64,000 nt of DNA, taken from contig CAJQUW010012973.1 in NCBI GenBank assembly GCA_907163375.1, positions 461,117 through 525,116 on the forward strand. The letters run 5' to 3'. This stretch comes from Prostheceraeus crozeri (Eukaryota; Platyhelminthes; Polycladida; Euryleptidae). Position numbers and translations under genes: made by a program. Below, one piece after another: positions 43,612 to 56,622 of the stretch; positions within the stretch are counted from its first letter, which is position 1; each line of letters opens with the position of its first letter. The notes beneath the pieces were generated by a model. It had not been told where the DNA came from. It ran no database searches and saw only the letters and a program-made list of their open reading frames with translations.

Positions 43612-44202
43612 CTGAAAGATGAAATTATGACATTTGTAACCAGAAACTGATTGCATGCAGAGCAGTATGACCTTACTTGTCTGAATTGAATGACTAAGGT
43701 TTGGGACTGCAAAATCCCGGAAAATATCAGCTCCGGGATTAAATTCAGTGTTGAACAGGAATGTAAATAAACAATTCTAAAATAAATGTTTCCGGAATTT
43801 GGAGAGTCCACAGGCGTAGGAGTGGCGTAGACTCGGAATTGCCAAATGTCTGTAATACTGTCGGGATTGTGACGACTTTCTTTTTAAGCGCAATTTGACA
43901 ATGTAGGCACGAACAGAGGTAGAGGAAACGATACTGCAATCGAGGTTGAGCGAAGGCCGGTGATTGGAACTAGCAAAGTCTCGACTTTCTTGAGCTCAGT
44001 AGTAGAAATCGCAAGCTCTACCCCGCGGACAGGATTAGCAAATATCAAGCTTATCAATTACAGTTGCGAGTAAAATATCAAATTATTCCAAACTATTTTC
44101 ACCATGAATTGCACGAGCAGACTAAGATTCCATAATTACGAGGATTTCAAATTTCAGGAACCTGGAATTTACGAATCTTATATAAGCCTTTCATAGAGAA
44201 CG

Positions 44203-44340
44203 GCAATGCAGTGTAGAACCATAGCGGTAGTCGGAAAGACGCAAAGGGAGAAATGCAGGCTGCAGAGAGGAATAAGCTGAGAGGGTCGTTGGGACTGACA
44301 AGGCTGGACCGAGTGAGGAAGGAGAATGCTAGAAGGCGAT
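44203..44340 (+). pseudogene. RTE-like fragment, left piece (unit 2)
   Basis: Copy of 12640-12777, reading GLTRLDRVRKENARRR up to the transposon start. Confidence 0.45.
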
Positions 44341-44619
44341 ACGGTGCTTGGAAATTGACTTTAACCTTGAAAAAATTGTCCATAAAATCTGAAAATTGAT
44401 TCTACATCAAAATTTTGTGCTGAAAACGAATATGATTTCAAAAAAATCGTACAACGAGCTCTTCAAAAGATAATTGACTTTTTTTGATCAGTATTGATCT
44501 GATTGATTACCAGTGATTGATTTAGTAGATTTGTACTTCTGTGATGTCATAATAGTGTGATACAATGAGCAAATTAACCTGGCAGAAAACGAATATGATA
44601 TTCAAAGTATCATAACTAC

Positions 44620-44624
44620 AGCCG
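44620..44624. other. Empty target site of the BEL/Pao insertion
   Basis: A single AGCCG between AACTAC and ATTATACG, where unit 1 has AGCCG - element - AGCCG. Proves the boundaries of the BEL insertion and its target duplication. Confidence 0.95.
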
Positions 44625-45238
44625 ATTATACGTTTCGGATGAGCCATTGATCAATATCGATCTGATTGATTGATTAATGATCGATTACACGATATGGAAT
44701 ATTAAAATGTCTAAAATGTTGATTAGATGTAAGATTCTGACGCAGAAAACGAATATGATATCCAAAATATCATCACTGCAGCAGACTACAAGTTACATAT
44801 TAATTATTGATCAATATCGATCTGATTGATGGTGATTGATTTGCCTTAGAATACGAATATATCCTCTGCACATAGGTTGGTATGTTTTAGAATGGTGAAT
44901 ATGATTATGTCGAAAACGAACATGGTGTTAAAATGTATGATAACTGCAGCAGAGTATAAGATACAGACTAGCTTCAGATTACTTCAGGTGTCGTCTTATC
45001 GGTTTCACACTTATGTAAGTATAGTAATAACATGTGGAAACAGCGCTACCACGAATCGACAAAGCAGAACAATGGAACAGTTTCTGATGAGGACAGTATG
45101 ACGCACGCACACAATGATGTTTGTCATGCCGTGTGACTAATCGATGATCATTCGATTATTCTATTCGATAGCCGCTGTCGTATCGAAGCCAGTCTGATCG
45201 GAGCATTAGTCTTTCTCATTCTTCATTCGTTTGACGTT

Positions 45239-45475
45239 ATGGCTCATGCTCATCATGCATCAACTCACAAGGAATGTTTGCAAAAGGTCTGTTTGATATG
45301 TTTCAATAAATGTGGCAAGGACAATCGATGTATCACAGACAGGCAATACAATTTGATTTCCGAGTTTGTTTTCCATGGATTTAATCGCGATGACTGGAGA
45401 CTACCAACTGTTATATGTGGAACATGTCGATTGGTTTTGGGTGAGTACGCCAATGGCAATTTACTCGTAAATTGA
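45239..45475 (+). pseudogene. N-terminal zinc-finger part of RAG1/Transib-like transposase (unit 2)
   Basis: Same translation as 20153-20389 (MAHAHHASTH…VCLICF…ICGTCRLVL), including the in-frame stop and the potential GTGAGT donor. Confidence 0.6.
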
Positions 45476-45571
45476 GTGTATATGATTATAGTGAGGTTGG
45501 TCGGCATCAATATCATACCAGGTCAAGATATACAAATTGTGACTGCCTTGTTTGTACTATTTCCAAAACTA

Positions 45572-46922
45572 ATGTATAAAGTATCCTCCGACATTTTGTT
45601 AGCCATGGATAATGGCGACCTATCCCTCATTGCCCTCCTCGACCTCAGTTCTGCATTTGACTCAGTCCACCATGACATACTTCTCCGTCGCCTCGAAGTC
45701 TCGTTTGGCCTGCATGGACAGGTCCTTTCCTGGTTCGCATCATTTATTACGGATCGATCCTATTCTGTAGTGTGTGACACCTCCACTTCATCTCCAGTTT
45801 CGTCGTCTCATGGGGTCCCTCAAGGCTCCGTGCTTGGCCCTATCTTGTTTCTCCTGTACACGTCTGACCTTCCCAATATTATCACATCTCATGGTCTTTC
45901 CTACCATATGTATGCTGATGATATCCAAATCTACGGCTCCTGTCATCCATCCCAGATCCATGTCCTCTCCAACAAGATGTCCAACTGCTTATCTGCTGTT
46001 CACGACTGGCTAGCGAGCAATCGTCTCTTGCTTAACGCCAGTAAGACTGAAATCATGTGGCTCACCTCTAAAAGACGCCGCAATCTTGTTCCACAGTCTC
46101 CTATTATTATCGGACAACAAGACTCCATCACTCCGACTAACAAAATCCGCAATCTCGGGGTCATTCTTGATCCCTGTCTGTCCATGCAACACCACATTTC
46201 TAGCACGGTCTCCAAATGTTTTGGTGCACTTCGCCAGCTTCGCTCACTCCGTCGCTTCCTTCCTCTACCGGTTTTAAACACTCTCATGGTTTCCCTCGTT
46301 CACTCCCGGCTCGATTTTGCTCCAGTCTACTTTATGGCCTACCAGACAATTCCTCTGCAAGCTTCAATCAATTCTTAATGCAGGTGCGCGAATTCTGTTC
46401 AATACCAGCTCCCGCGACCACGTGACCCCTCTACTACGATCCCTTCAGTGGTTACCGATTCGCTATAGGATTACCTATCGCCTGGCAGTTTTCGCCTTCA
46501 AATGCATTCGCGGTTCAGCTCCTTCCTACATGTGCTCCATGCTTCAATCTGTGTCCTGCAATCCCACACGCTGTAATCTCCGATCCGCTTCCAATGATGA
46601 CCTGTTGATCCCCTCCTCCCGCCTGAGGACCGTCGGAGCTCGTGCCTTTCCGATTGCGGCTGCTCGTATCTGGAATAACCTGCCGACAAGCCTTAAGACA
46701 ACTTCATCCATTTCATCCTTCAAGAGACACCTGAAGGTTGAACTCCTGCGCATTGCCTACTTATCTTGAGCTTTGCTCCTTCTTCTGCTCCCCTTGTCCT
46801 GTTGACCCTTAATCTTTGACTTTTGATGACTGTTTCACTGTAGAAAGTGCCCTTGAAGTCTTCGGACATAAATGTCACTTGAATCTGTTCGTATAATAAA
46901 ATAAAATAAAAAAATAAAATAA
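45572..46922 (+). mobile_element. CR1/L2-like non-LTR insertion with frameshifted RT (unit 2)
   Basis: Copy of 20486-21838 with AAAAT tail. The RT frame is broken by two single-base deletions relative to unit 1: a T in the T run near 46316 and a C near 46352. The frame starting before the RT stops at 46378 and the C-terminal part resumes in another frame (46317-46769). YADD and PQGS motifs are intact. Confidence 0.83.
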
Positions 46923-46924
46923 TG

Positions 46925-48937
46925 CATCCGTCAGTTCTAAAAATTCCAGGTTAACTAATATCAAACACAATCCAGGAAGACCATCAACACAAGAGAAAAG
47001 TAGTAGCTCCAGACCAACCAACTTTGCAAGGTTGCAAAGTCGGTTTGCACGTCCAACTTTGAAACTTTGCAGCTTGTGCTTATTAGACATAGGTAGGGGA
47101 AAACCACAAAACTACTCTCGTTCCGGAGCTCTGACGAATGTTAAGCAATTACTGAATTCGGCGGAAAAGAATAAGAAATTGCCAGAATAAGTTGTGCACT
47201 CTTACATTCAAGAGTCTCATGATGATGACTTCTTGCTGATATCGCCTAAAGGCGGCCGTCCCTTGAAGCTTTCCCGTGGAATTACGGACGATTTCAATGC
47301 TCGGGTTTCGTGTCAGAATATTACCAATATTCAATCTGAAATGAATTTGAGCAACCGTCAATCTTTGAAATTGCGCTATGAGCTGAGAAGAGCATCAACC
47401 AAGATTGAACCGAATTTGGAAGCCCACTTGTATGCTACCGTGTTTTGATGACTACTTCACGCTAAAAATGATTGATTTCTGTGTCATGGAGCAAGATGTT
47501 GTAAAAGGCGTAGAGCTTACTCCTGCTGTTGTCTGCAAAGATGTACGACAGTAAATTGATTTCATACTTGATAGGAGAGGCATAGACCGTGGTGACTACT
47601 ACATCAAAATTTACATTGACGGTGGAGGCTCTCTCCTCAAAATTTGTTTGTCAGTTTCTGATAAAAACTACAATGGGCGATATAAAGACACAGGAGTGAA
47701 GCATATTTTTCTAGTCGTTTTATCTGAAAATGTACAAGAGAAATATTTCTGAAAATCCAAATATTTTAAAACTATGGGTATCAAGAAAATTTGAACGATC
47801 TGGATTTTAGAAATGAGAAATTAACAATTTCATGTGATCTCAAACTTGCGAATTGTTTGCTTGGACTGATGTCCCATAGTGCGACTTTTCCCTGCTGCTG
47901 GTGCACGGCAAAGAAAGATAGTTTGCATGTGTCTGGTCAGGCACGCTCATTTCAGTCAATTCATGACTCGTTTTGGTCTTATCACGGACAATGCCAAGAC
48001 AAAAAGATGGCTAAGCATTATGAAAATGTGATACATCCGAGTATAATCAAATGCAGTGATCTCGGAATAGATGTGATACAAGTCATACCACCTCCGGAAT
48101 TACATTTACTGCTCGGAGTTGTGAAAACACTCTTCAAATATATGTCCAAAATTAGGCCGCATTCAATGGCGTGGAGCGAAAGATTGCACATTCAAAGGAA
48201 ATCCTACCATGGTGGCTCTTTCTCTGGAAATTCCTGCATGAAACTCCTTTCTAATATTGACTTGCTCCAATCAATGTGCCCATTGCATTGTCTGCCATAC
48301 GTCAAGGCCTTTCGATGTTTTTCAAAGGTAAGCAAGCAATTTGTGTTATTATGTTGATACCGTTAGATGTTTTTTCGATGTTTTTGACTTCCGATGTTTT
48401 CAGAGGTATGTAATTTGTTTTATTCATTATGTTTATGCGATTACTAAGATGCAATACCTAGTCGAAACTCTAAACTTTATTTCGAAATTCATTTCTACTG
48501 CATCACCAATATTTTCAGAGCTCATTATTTCATAAACAATTTCGTGAACCTTTTCAGCGAAGCCTCACTAAAAACTGTACAGGTGTACATGTATATGTAG
48601 CCTTTTATTCACTTTACAGGTTGTTGAATCATGCTTCGGATGGGAGCTGAAGTCATCCTACCTCGAAGATATCAACAACTTCAAAATGGCATACATTGAT
48701 TTGGATGTCAACGTGACGCCCAAAGTACATGCCGTTATCTGGCATGTTCCTCAATTTTGTGCGACATTCAACGAATGATTGGGACGATGTTCAGAACAAG
48801 CAGGAGAGTCAGTCCATCATGATTTCGCAAAGACCTGGGAAAACTATAAGTTAAAGTCCCTATCTCATCCTGAATATGGCAATTCGCTGAAACGAGCTGT
48901 GTGCGCATACAATGGTCGCCATCTAGTAAACTTATAG
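46925..48937 (+). pseudogene. Core of RAG1/Transib-like transposase (unit 2)
   Basis: Copy of 21841-23853 with all motifs (DGGGSLLK, DLKLANCLLG, PCCWC, H-x4-H-V-P, SEQAGES), the intron 48328-48619, and the same premature TGA at 48776-48778. The shared lesions date inactivation before the unit duplication. Confidence 0.68.
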
Positions 48938-49675
48938 ACTAAAATCAAATCTTCTTTGTCCGGCTGATATAGCATACCCAGGACTTCACTTCTTCTAATT
49001 ATATGAGTTCAATTAACGTTGTCATTTTTTCTTTCATGGTCATTGGTTCGACATAATATTTTTTGTCTTCTACCGGTATAACATACATGTAGTTTTCCAT
49101 ATAGTAATGAACATTACAAACATACCAATATACCTTGATAGCATAGCAAAAATCACTTTTAATCAATCATCATTTAATCATCATTTTAATCAATCGACAT
49201 TGATAATTAATGTGTAACTTGTAGTCTGCTGCAGTTATGATATTTTGGATATCATATTCGTTTTCTGCGTCAGAATCTTACATCTAATCAACGTTTTAAA
49301 CATTCTAATATTCCATATCGTGTAATCGATCATTAATCAATCAATCAGATCGATATTGATCAATGGCTCATCCGAAACGTATAATCGGCTGTAGTTATGA
49401 TACTTTGAATATCATATTCGTTTTCTGCCAGGTTAATTTGCTCATTGTATCACACTATTATGACATCACAGAAGTACAAATCTACTAAATCAATCACTGG
49501 TAATCAATCAGATCAATACTGATCAAAAAAAGTCAATTATCTTTTGAAGAGCTCGTTGTACGATTTTTTTGAAATCATATTCGTTTTCAGCACAAAATTT
49601 TGATGTAGAATCAATTTTCAGATTTTATGGACAATTTTTTCAAGGTTTAAGTCAATTTCCAAGCACCGTGGCGAG

Positions 49676-50697
49676 TGCAGGTGGGAGTTTTGAAGGATAA
49701 GTTGAGAGAGACGCGTAAGAGATGGTTAGGGCATATAGTGGGAAGAGGATTATCTCTTGTATGCTTATAATACTGGTATATCGGAAACGCATGCTGAAAT
49801 TTGGGAAACGAGAGAGGGAAGCAGAAGAGAAGATGAAAGGAGTGCGTAACAGAAGACTTGAAGAACTCAGGAGTGAAAAAAGAAGATGTGTTGGACAGAG
49901 TCCAGTGGAGAAAGAAAAGCCGTACTCCAATTTCTCAAAAGAATTTTTTAAAAAATCCAAATTCTCAAAAGACACTAGAGGGTTGAGATGTGTGAAGACT
50001 GTAATAGGAGCGACTAAAGAAGAGGAAAAGACTTTGAAAAGTCCTTTAAAGCATCCATCCACCATACTCAATTTTTTTAATCGTTCAGTAATTCACTTGA
50101 TGTTTATCAAATATTTGGAGCAATAACCCACTGGAATTCTTTCATCATTGTCTTCCTGCATCAGAACAGCTCCCATCCCAAAATCACTGGCTTCTACTAT
50201 CCGAATAAATTCCTCAATATGATTCGTGCAAAACTGAAGAAGTTGCACATAAGCTTCTTTAACTTATTGAGGTAAATTTTCTTCATCATTAGTAATTTCT
50301 TCTTCATTTGTCTTTCATTACAGCCATACACATGAGATTTTTAATTTATTGAATTAACATTTATTAATCATGACGCTGACTTAATCAATTGTTTGGAAGA
50401 ATTATGCTTCACGCGCCCCTGTTATCAAAACCCTGATAATAAGCTTTCGATTATCGAAACATGTTTTTCATATTTTACTTTGCACTTGAATGGGAACCCT
50501 ATGTGATCTGATGTTGCTTCATGTTTCTTTATGCAACTTCGTTTTGTTCATGTTATTCATGATGCTTCATAACTGAAATTGGAGAGATCACACGCTGCAA
50601 ACAGCAATTAAAAGGTAAGAAAATGGTTGTTTCATATTCACGTTGATCAGGCGAATCCTTCATCATGAAATTTCAAATCACGGATTTGAGTACTCAC
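49676..50697. other. Intron with RTE-like right piece, otherwise nothing recognised
   Basis: Copy of 24592-25613; the first 80 bp carry the K-x-R-W-x-G-H block of the RTE-like fragment. Confidence 0.45.
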
Positions 50698-50901
50698 GAA
50701 CATAATTTTCTGGGTTGTAGAATTCAACGACGACTTTGGAAACATTTTGCACGCCTTCAAGATCGACGCCTGCACGATAGCCATTCTTTGGTTTGTTAAG
50801 ATATATTGCCCCAGGTTTGTCATTTGTTAGTACCTTTGGAGTATACCAGATTGTATTTGGCTCCATGTAGGCATTCTTGTTCAAGGACAGAAATTGTGAC
50901 C
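50698..50901 (-). CDS. FTP/F5-8C-like domain, first-half exon (unit 2)
   Basis: Copy of 25614-25817 with the same protein and splice sites (donor GTGAGT at 50692-50697). Pairs with 43351-43611. Confidence 0.74.
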
Positions 50902-51251
50902 CTACAAAGTGAAAATAATATGATTAGAATTCTAGATTTCATCATGTATGCACGTTTCTGCAAGAGGCCATCAAATAATTCATTCAAAAAGTAACAAGTA
51001 GTCTCAATAGTAACAGCAAAATTAGTTTGGATTATGGGGACTATCCAGTACTTACTACTACAATTAATCATTTTCTGGATGCGACTTCACATGAACATAT
51101 TGCAGAAAGGTAAAAGTCAAGCAGTTGGATTCTTTACGAAAATCATCTGAACGTATTATAGCCTCCGCAAATTCATCAAATCTCAACATTGAACAGAACA
51201 TGGAAAAAATGTAGCACTTTAGTTTGTTTAATTCTCTGGAGGAAACGCACG

Positions 51252-51507
51252 CATAGAAATAGGTTGTTTAACTGAAGTTGACTAGAATGGAAATTGATTC
51301 AAGGTCGCGGCACATCCGGGGGAACTAAGTTGGGGCATGAATGACCAATGAAAAGCTTAGAATTACACATGTGACTGATTCTAACCCAATCATGCAGATG
51401 TTGGCAGGTGCATCTAAGTGAAAATGCGTGCGATTTTTGTGCCGTTATTGTGCATTGCATGAAGCTTAATTTCCATTCTAGAGGTTTTATTGTTGTCGAT
51501 TTCTATG
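51252..51507. mobile_element. 256-bp MITE, copy A (unit 2)
   Basis: Copy of 26168-26423, CATAGAAAT…ATTTCTATG, present in both units and so older than the split. Confidence 0.8.
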
Positions 51508-52052
51508 GGAGAGGGAAATGAAATTGGAGAACTTCTAAGATATGTCTACTTTGGTTGGCAACCTCTGGAGGATTGGCCTGGTAACTCCCAAGACCAAAAA
51601 CCTATAGAGAATTTTTAGGTGACATAAAGCAGTGTGAGCAGGTACTATTGCTCTTTCTACAAAAAATGATCGATGTTGTGACTTTGACACGAGCATGGAC
51701 TCAAGGACTTTCGGCAGAATACTACAGGAAACTTATTGAATCCATGCCAATGAGACTTTCATAGTGTTAGAAAATACAGGCAGTTTTACTGATTGTTTAA
51801 CTTCAAGTTAGTGAAAACACACGAGTCATAATGTTATGTTGCATTATCATTACTACTCAAGATAAGCTCTAAATTGCACAGTTTGTAATAAAATAATAAA
51901 GTACCTTTTTTGATGATGCATTATCAACGTTCTTCAAGATTTCGACAAAAATCAGATGTGTCTCCAAAGTTGTGAACAGTAGTATAAATATTTAGGCTAC
52001 TGTATATAATCAACTTTCAGTTAAATAATTTATGTATTGTTATTACTTGAAG

Positions 52053-52654
52053 CAGGGATGCGGAGTCGGAGTCCCGGAGTCCTATAATTTCTGCTGGAGT
52101 CGGAGTCTTATCAAATGAACCGTGATAGTGAAATAAGAATTGTCTTTTCACTCGGTGATTTAATAGAGAAGACAAGCCTTCTTAGCCACGATCACACCTA
52201 CGCACCAAAGGTCACATCAGAGACAAAAATGAAATACTAGCTTGTTTGAGAACATTGCCTCTCAACCAAACGTTAATCCTGTGTGATGGCTCCTCCAAAT
52301 CGCATATTAAAATCGAAAGTGTACTCATATGTTTTGAAGAAGGATGGGGGATTTTCCTGCCTGGTAGAGACTGGAGAAAAATCGTGTGAAGCACACATCA
52401 GGGAGGAGCCGAGTCGTATGCATCCAACTTAATGCGACATTTGATCAACTTTCATCGAAAATATGATTGATAATTGATACAGCAATGATCACTAAAGATA
52501 GGTTCAGGCAAGCCTATAATGATCTATGATGTATGTTACGAGTTTTTTTTAAAAAAGATAGGCTATATATACTGGTCATCCGGAGTCGAAGTCGGACTCC
52601 TATCAACCCCCCAGAGTCGGAGTCCTATCAAAATGATAAGACTCCGCATCCCTG
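52053..52654. mobile_element. 602-bp hAT-like element with BED-finger remnant (unit 2)
   Basis: Copy of 26969-27570 with the same length and intact 8-bp duplication ACTTGAAG (52045-52052, 52655-52662). Confidence 0.88.
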
Positions 52655-52773
52655 ACTTGAAGTTTCACGGATGACATGAATGTCACCGATCATGTCTATG
52701 GTGCTAGAGTGGTCAACAGAAACTTTCGTCGATGTCACCTTTTTGATCTTATTTCATTTTTCTTGTTTGTTTG

Positions 52774-52984
52774 ATCTTTTTCAGATGGACATATACTGCA
52801 GGATCGGCTTCCACATGAATATGGGTTTGTTTGTTGAACGATGCTCCATTTGATATTATACGGAATATTTTATTATTCAGTGACCATATGTATTGTGAAA
52901 ACCAAGTTTCATTTTTATATCGCATGTTGCTAAATGACTTTTTTGATTACTATATATCGGCCTTTGAAGTCACCCTCACACATG
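52774..52984 (-). pseudogene. GIY-YIG fragment of Penelope-like element (unit 2)
   Basis: Copy of 27690-27900, minus strand SFSNMRYKNETWFSQYIW. Confidence 0.55.
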
Positions 52985-53266
52985 TCGTAGTTGGCATTTT
53001 CTTTTGATTGATAGGTTACAGCAGTTTTATTTACTTTATCTTCTCTGTATATTTCATTCTACTTTCGATATTATTACTACTACTTTCTGGTTTTTGTGTG
53101 CCTTTTATTGATTTTTTAATATTATTTCTTCATTATTTTTCATTAACAAAGAGTTGCATGTTCATTGTTGTATGTGTTTTTCTTTGTCTCTCATTAACTT
53201 CATGTGGTTTCCAGTTTCCTTGTGAATTATATTTTGTAGCGTTAGTTCTCGTGTACTTGATCTATT

Positions 53267-53274
53267 GTCAATTT
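53267..53274. other. Empty target site of MITE B
   Basis: A single GTCAATTT where unit 1 has two copies flanking the 256-bp element. Confidence 0.92.
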
Positions 53275-54037
53275 CTATAAAGTCGTATTTCTATGGGGTT
53301 TGTGATGTTCTGCTGGTTCTATGTGTCTCTATTGTGAAGCAAATTGTGAGAACTTTGTTCTGTGCATGCAGTTTGGCTGTGCGCTTTAGTTGTTTGGTTA
53401 GTGGCTCTGATGATGACCGACGGTGTTGGTCGAAAGGCCTTAGCAGAATAAAGGATTCACTTCGTATGCACTGATCGTGTTTTTTGGGTTTCCTATAATG
53501 GAGTGAAAAAATGGATTTTAGCCCGATTTTCTATCGATTAGCACGCAGCTGTGTCAGCGCGGCCTCATGAATATGAAGACGTATGATCTGTAGATGCCTT
53601 ATATACTCATGATATTGAAGAAATACTTCTTCGACTCTAAGACAGCGTCGCCAAATCAAAAACAGTGGAAGACGTCTTTGGACCAAATCCGCCTTTGATT
53701 AAGCGTTTTATACCAACAGCGATCTTTATTTCACATTAACTTTTCGGACTAAGATGATCTGTCCCGCAGACTAATTCTAGTCCATGGACCGGGCGTTGAG
53801 AAACACTGGAATAGGCTGTGGTATTTGTGATGAGTGAGAAAATAATTTTGATCAATGACAAGAATTGTCTTCCTACGCATGTCAGCTTCACATTTGCCCT
53901 GAATGGAAGATTGAACCACTTGATATTTCTTTTCCGCCTTGATTTTGTTGATCGTAGTAGGACTGAATCTCCAGTTGCTTAGCTGATCACTTTCTTTCAA
54001 AGCATTTTGCACGCCATCTTCGCTTTATTGAATTCGA

Positions 54038-54790
54038 CTTAGTTGCACGATAATTTGGATTCTCCCTTTTCCACCATATTCGGGATCTGCTAGGAAATTT
54101 AGGTAATGGTTGAGGGTAGTTTGATTGCTTATGAATGTATAATTGGTTGCTGTTCACCTTGATATATGGTTTCGCTCACCAATTGAAATTGATGTCCAAA
54201 ACATCTCTTGATTTTATATTACAATCAGCTGTTATTTTTAGCTTGCGTCTTTTGAAGACTTGTATTCAATCCTTTCCAAAGCTATCTCACTGTGTGCTGG
54301 AGGTGTTTCGTATCACACATAAGCCAATATTGTTGTATTCAAATCTACGGGAAAGTTCTTGAACAAGAAATAAGCCTACAAGTTCAAAGACTTCGGCTTC
54401 ATCAAAGCTGCCCATTGGAACGTCGAATAAATTATTGTCTTTCTTCACCCATGTTATGTTTTGGTCAAAAAGAAGATATTTTCTTGCCTGCATTAAAACG
54501 ACAACATCTTTTCTCGGGATTTCTTTGATCAATTGAGCGACGGTTATGCTTTTGTTCAATACTTCTTCAGTGATCGATGGGTAGAGGTGTAGGATATCAA
54601 ATTTCAAGAAATAACAGTTCTCATCTGTTGGTATGTTTAGAACCAATCGATAGCATTCTCTGAGTTTCTCCATTTTAGTGGGCCAGTTGAATTTCACATA
54701 GTTCTGTTGATGTAATCAAGAATGTGTTTGCTAATAATTCCAATCTCAATTTTGGGAGGTTCACTCTTACACTATACATGTAGACTTTCA
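54038..54790 (-). pseudogene. Penelope-like RT remnant (unit 2)
   Basis: Copy of 29220-29950 that keeps about 25 bp deleted in unit 1 near 54690-54715, giving the fuller reading ILDYINRTM. Still inactive; the catalytic box is destroyed. Confidence 0.7.
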
Positions 54791-55213
54791 TGATACTGCA
54801 AATTGACTGCCTTCTTATATTATTATTGTATGATGATTGTTGACACTCATGCCATCCGTGAAACTTCAAGTAATGGCAACATGAATGATCTAACTGAAAT
54901 TTGATTTGACAAAGCTCTAGTCTCCTACAATATTGAGCACTATTAACACCGAAGTTGGAACAAACACTGCGTCGATGAATTTTGCATTAGGCAACAACGA
55001 TGTGTGTGTTCAAACTTATATATCTAATATTATATGACAGCATGAGAAAGTCAAAATGAGAAGTTAATCGCTACCAGTTGTTATCGCATATCCAAAAGTT
55101 ATGGTTAAAGACATAACTGGTAGAAGGTCTACTTCACTATAAAAGACGGATGGACATACGTCAATTCTAATGATGTGTACGCTGCTGTTGTGTTGTGGTT
55201 GAATATAGCCTAC

Positions 55214-55405
55214 CTGGGCAAGCAGAATCGTTGCAGTCTTCATACTTCGATTCATACTCTGACTCAATACCGTTCTCTGTGATACATTGTGATCCTGTGC
55301 CTTGTGGAACAGGGTTAGTGCAATTTCGTGTTATAAGTCGTTGTCCACCACCGCAGGATTTTGAACAGGATTGTGATTTGTCCCAATCTGTCCAGCCACC
55401 ATCCA
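55214..55405 (-). CDS. TSP1-domain exon 3 of cassette (unit 2)
   Basis: Copy of 30372-30563 with the same six-cysteine protein. The base composition just upstream of the acceptor differs (CACAAGAGGAGAGA instead of CACGCGAGGGAGAGA on the plus strand), so the exon is preserved while the adjacent tract varies. Confidence 0.9.
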
Positions 55406-55626
55406 CTGCACAAGAGGAGAGAGAGAGAGAGATTTACATTTGAAAAGTTTGTAACTTTTGGCAACGAAAACAGGGAAGCAGTTTTTTCTTTTTGTAATAT
55501 GAATGTATACGTACATGTGTATATTGAATAAATGATAATAGTTCAGTAAAAATCATTAAATCATAGTTGAAGTTAAAGTTGACGTTTAATAAGGTATGTA
55601 TGTATAAGTGTGTCTGTTGCAGACAG

Positions 55627-56622
55627 TTATAACGCGTTAAACAACCTCGAACAGTACGGTGTAAATGTTCTTGCACGGCGATATGATTGGGGAAAAGGCA
55701 GCAAACGTCGTCTTTTAGAAGGCAGGCACTTCGGCATCAGTTTGTGAAGCAAATAATTCGGATGTAGTATCTGAGCGAATAACTTCAGAGAAGCGCTTTC
55801 ACGACGTTCGAACAAAGAGGGTAATATATTACATTTACATTCGAAGCAGCATATGATCCGATGACATCTGCTTTGCACACGATCAAGTTTCATTGCATCT
55901 GTCTTCAAAGCACCAACAAAAATTGGACCGTTATATTTCATAATGCTGCGAATAATGGAGCAGCATTGTCTTTTCAAATTTTCTTTGTTTACACCATAAC
56001 GTTTGAATTGTTTGAGAATGTAAATGTTTCTAGATGCTGCCTTGCAAATTTTGTCGATATGCGTATTCCATTTGGAGTCGTTTTGGAAATGAACTCCAAG
56101 ATCTTATGTCCAGTCACAACCCAGCTCTGATATTCAAAATAAATCTGTTTCCGATCGGGATTTGGACTTTTTGATGAAACATCAATCTTATATTCTAATT
56201 GTTCATCCTAATTGTTTAATCCATTCAGAAAACACCAATTTTCCATATTCCTAAATCTGCCACTATAGCCTCGTTTATGTCCTCAATCTTCGAAACTTGA
56301 AAGAGAATCACCAAATCGTCCGTGTAGTTGAATATGTGAGATGATTCTAAGTGGCATTTAAGGGAGCCCATCTGGAAACAGAAGATGTCAGGAGTCAGTT
56401 TAGAACCTTGCGGAACACCATAGATTATTAGCATTAAAGCGTTGATAACTCCATCAAATATCACCTGTTGTGTTCGATCCTAAAGAAACCTCATAAACAA
56501 ACGCAGAAATTTTCACTGGAAATTTGCCTCGATCAGGTTATCGATGATACTGCCATGGTGAAATCTGTCAAATAATGGTGAATAAGTCAAATGAGACAAG
56601 ACAAAGCCTCAGAATTCCTCCC
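55627..56622 (-). pseudogene. Non-LTR retrotransposon RT remnant (unit 2)
   Basis: Copy of 30786-31790 (GVPQGSKLTPDIF, NYTDDLVILF, C-terminal block), with one extra single-base deletion near 56097 that shortens the C-terminal frame at its start. Confidence 0.67.

Larger units (their letters stand above)
44341..49669 (+). mobile_element. RAG1/Transib-like DNA transposon (unit 2, no BEL insertion)
   Basis: A 5329-bp copy with uninterrupted left TIR (about 44341-44845) and right TIR (about 49174-49669), the same outer sequence ACGGTGCTTGG and the same GGCGAT/GGCGAG flanks. It includes the CR1-like insertion at 45572-46922. This copy shows the pre-BEL structure and has the single AGCCG empty site at 44620-44624. 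The transposase carries the same stops as in unit 1. Confidence 0.83.
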
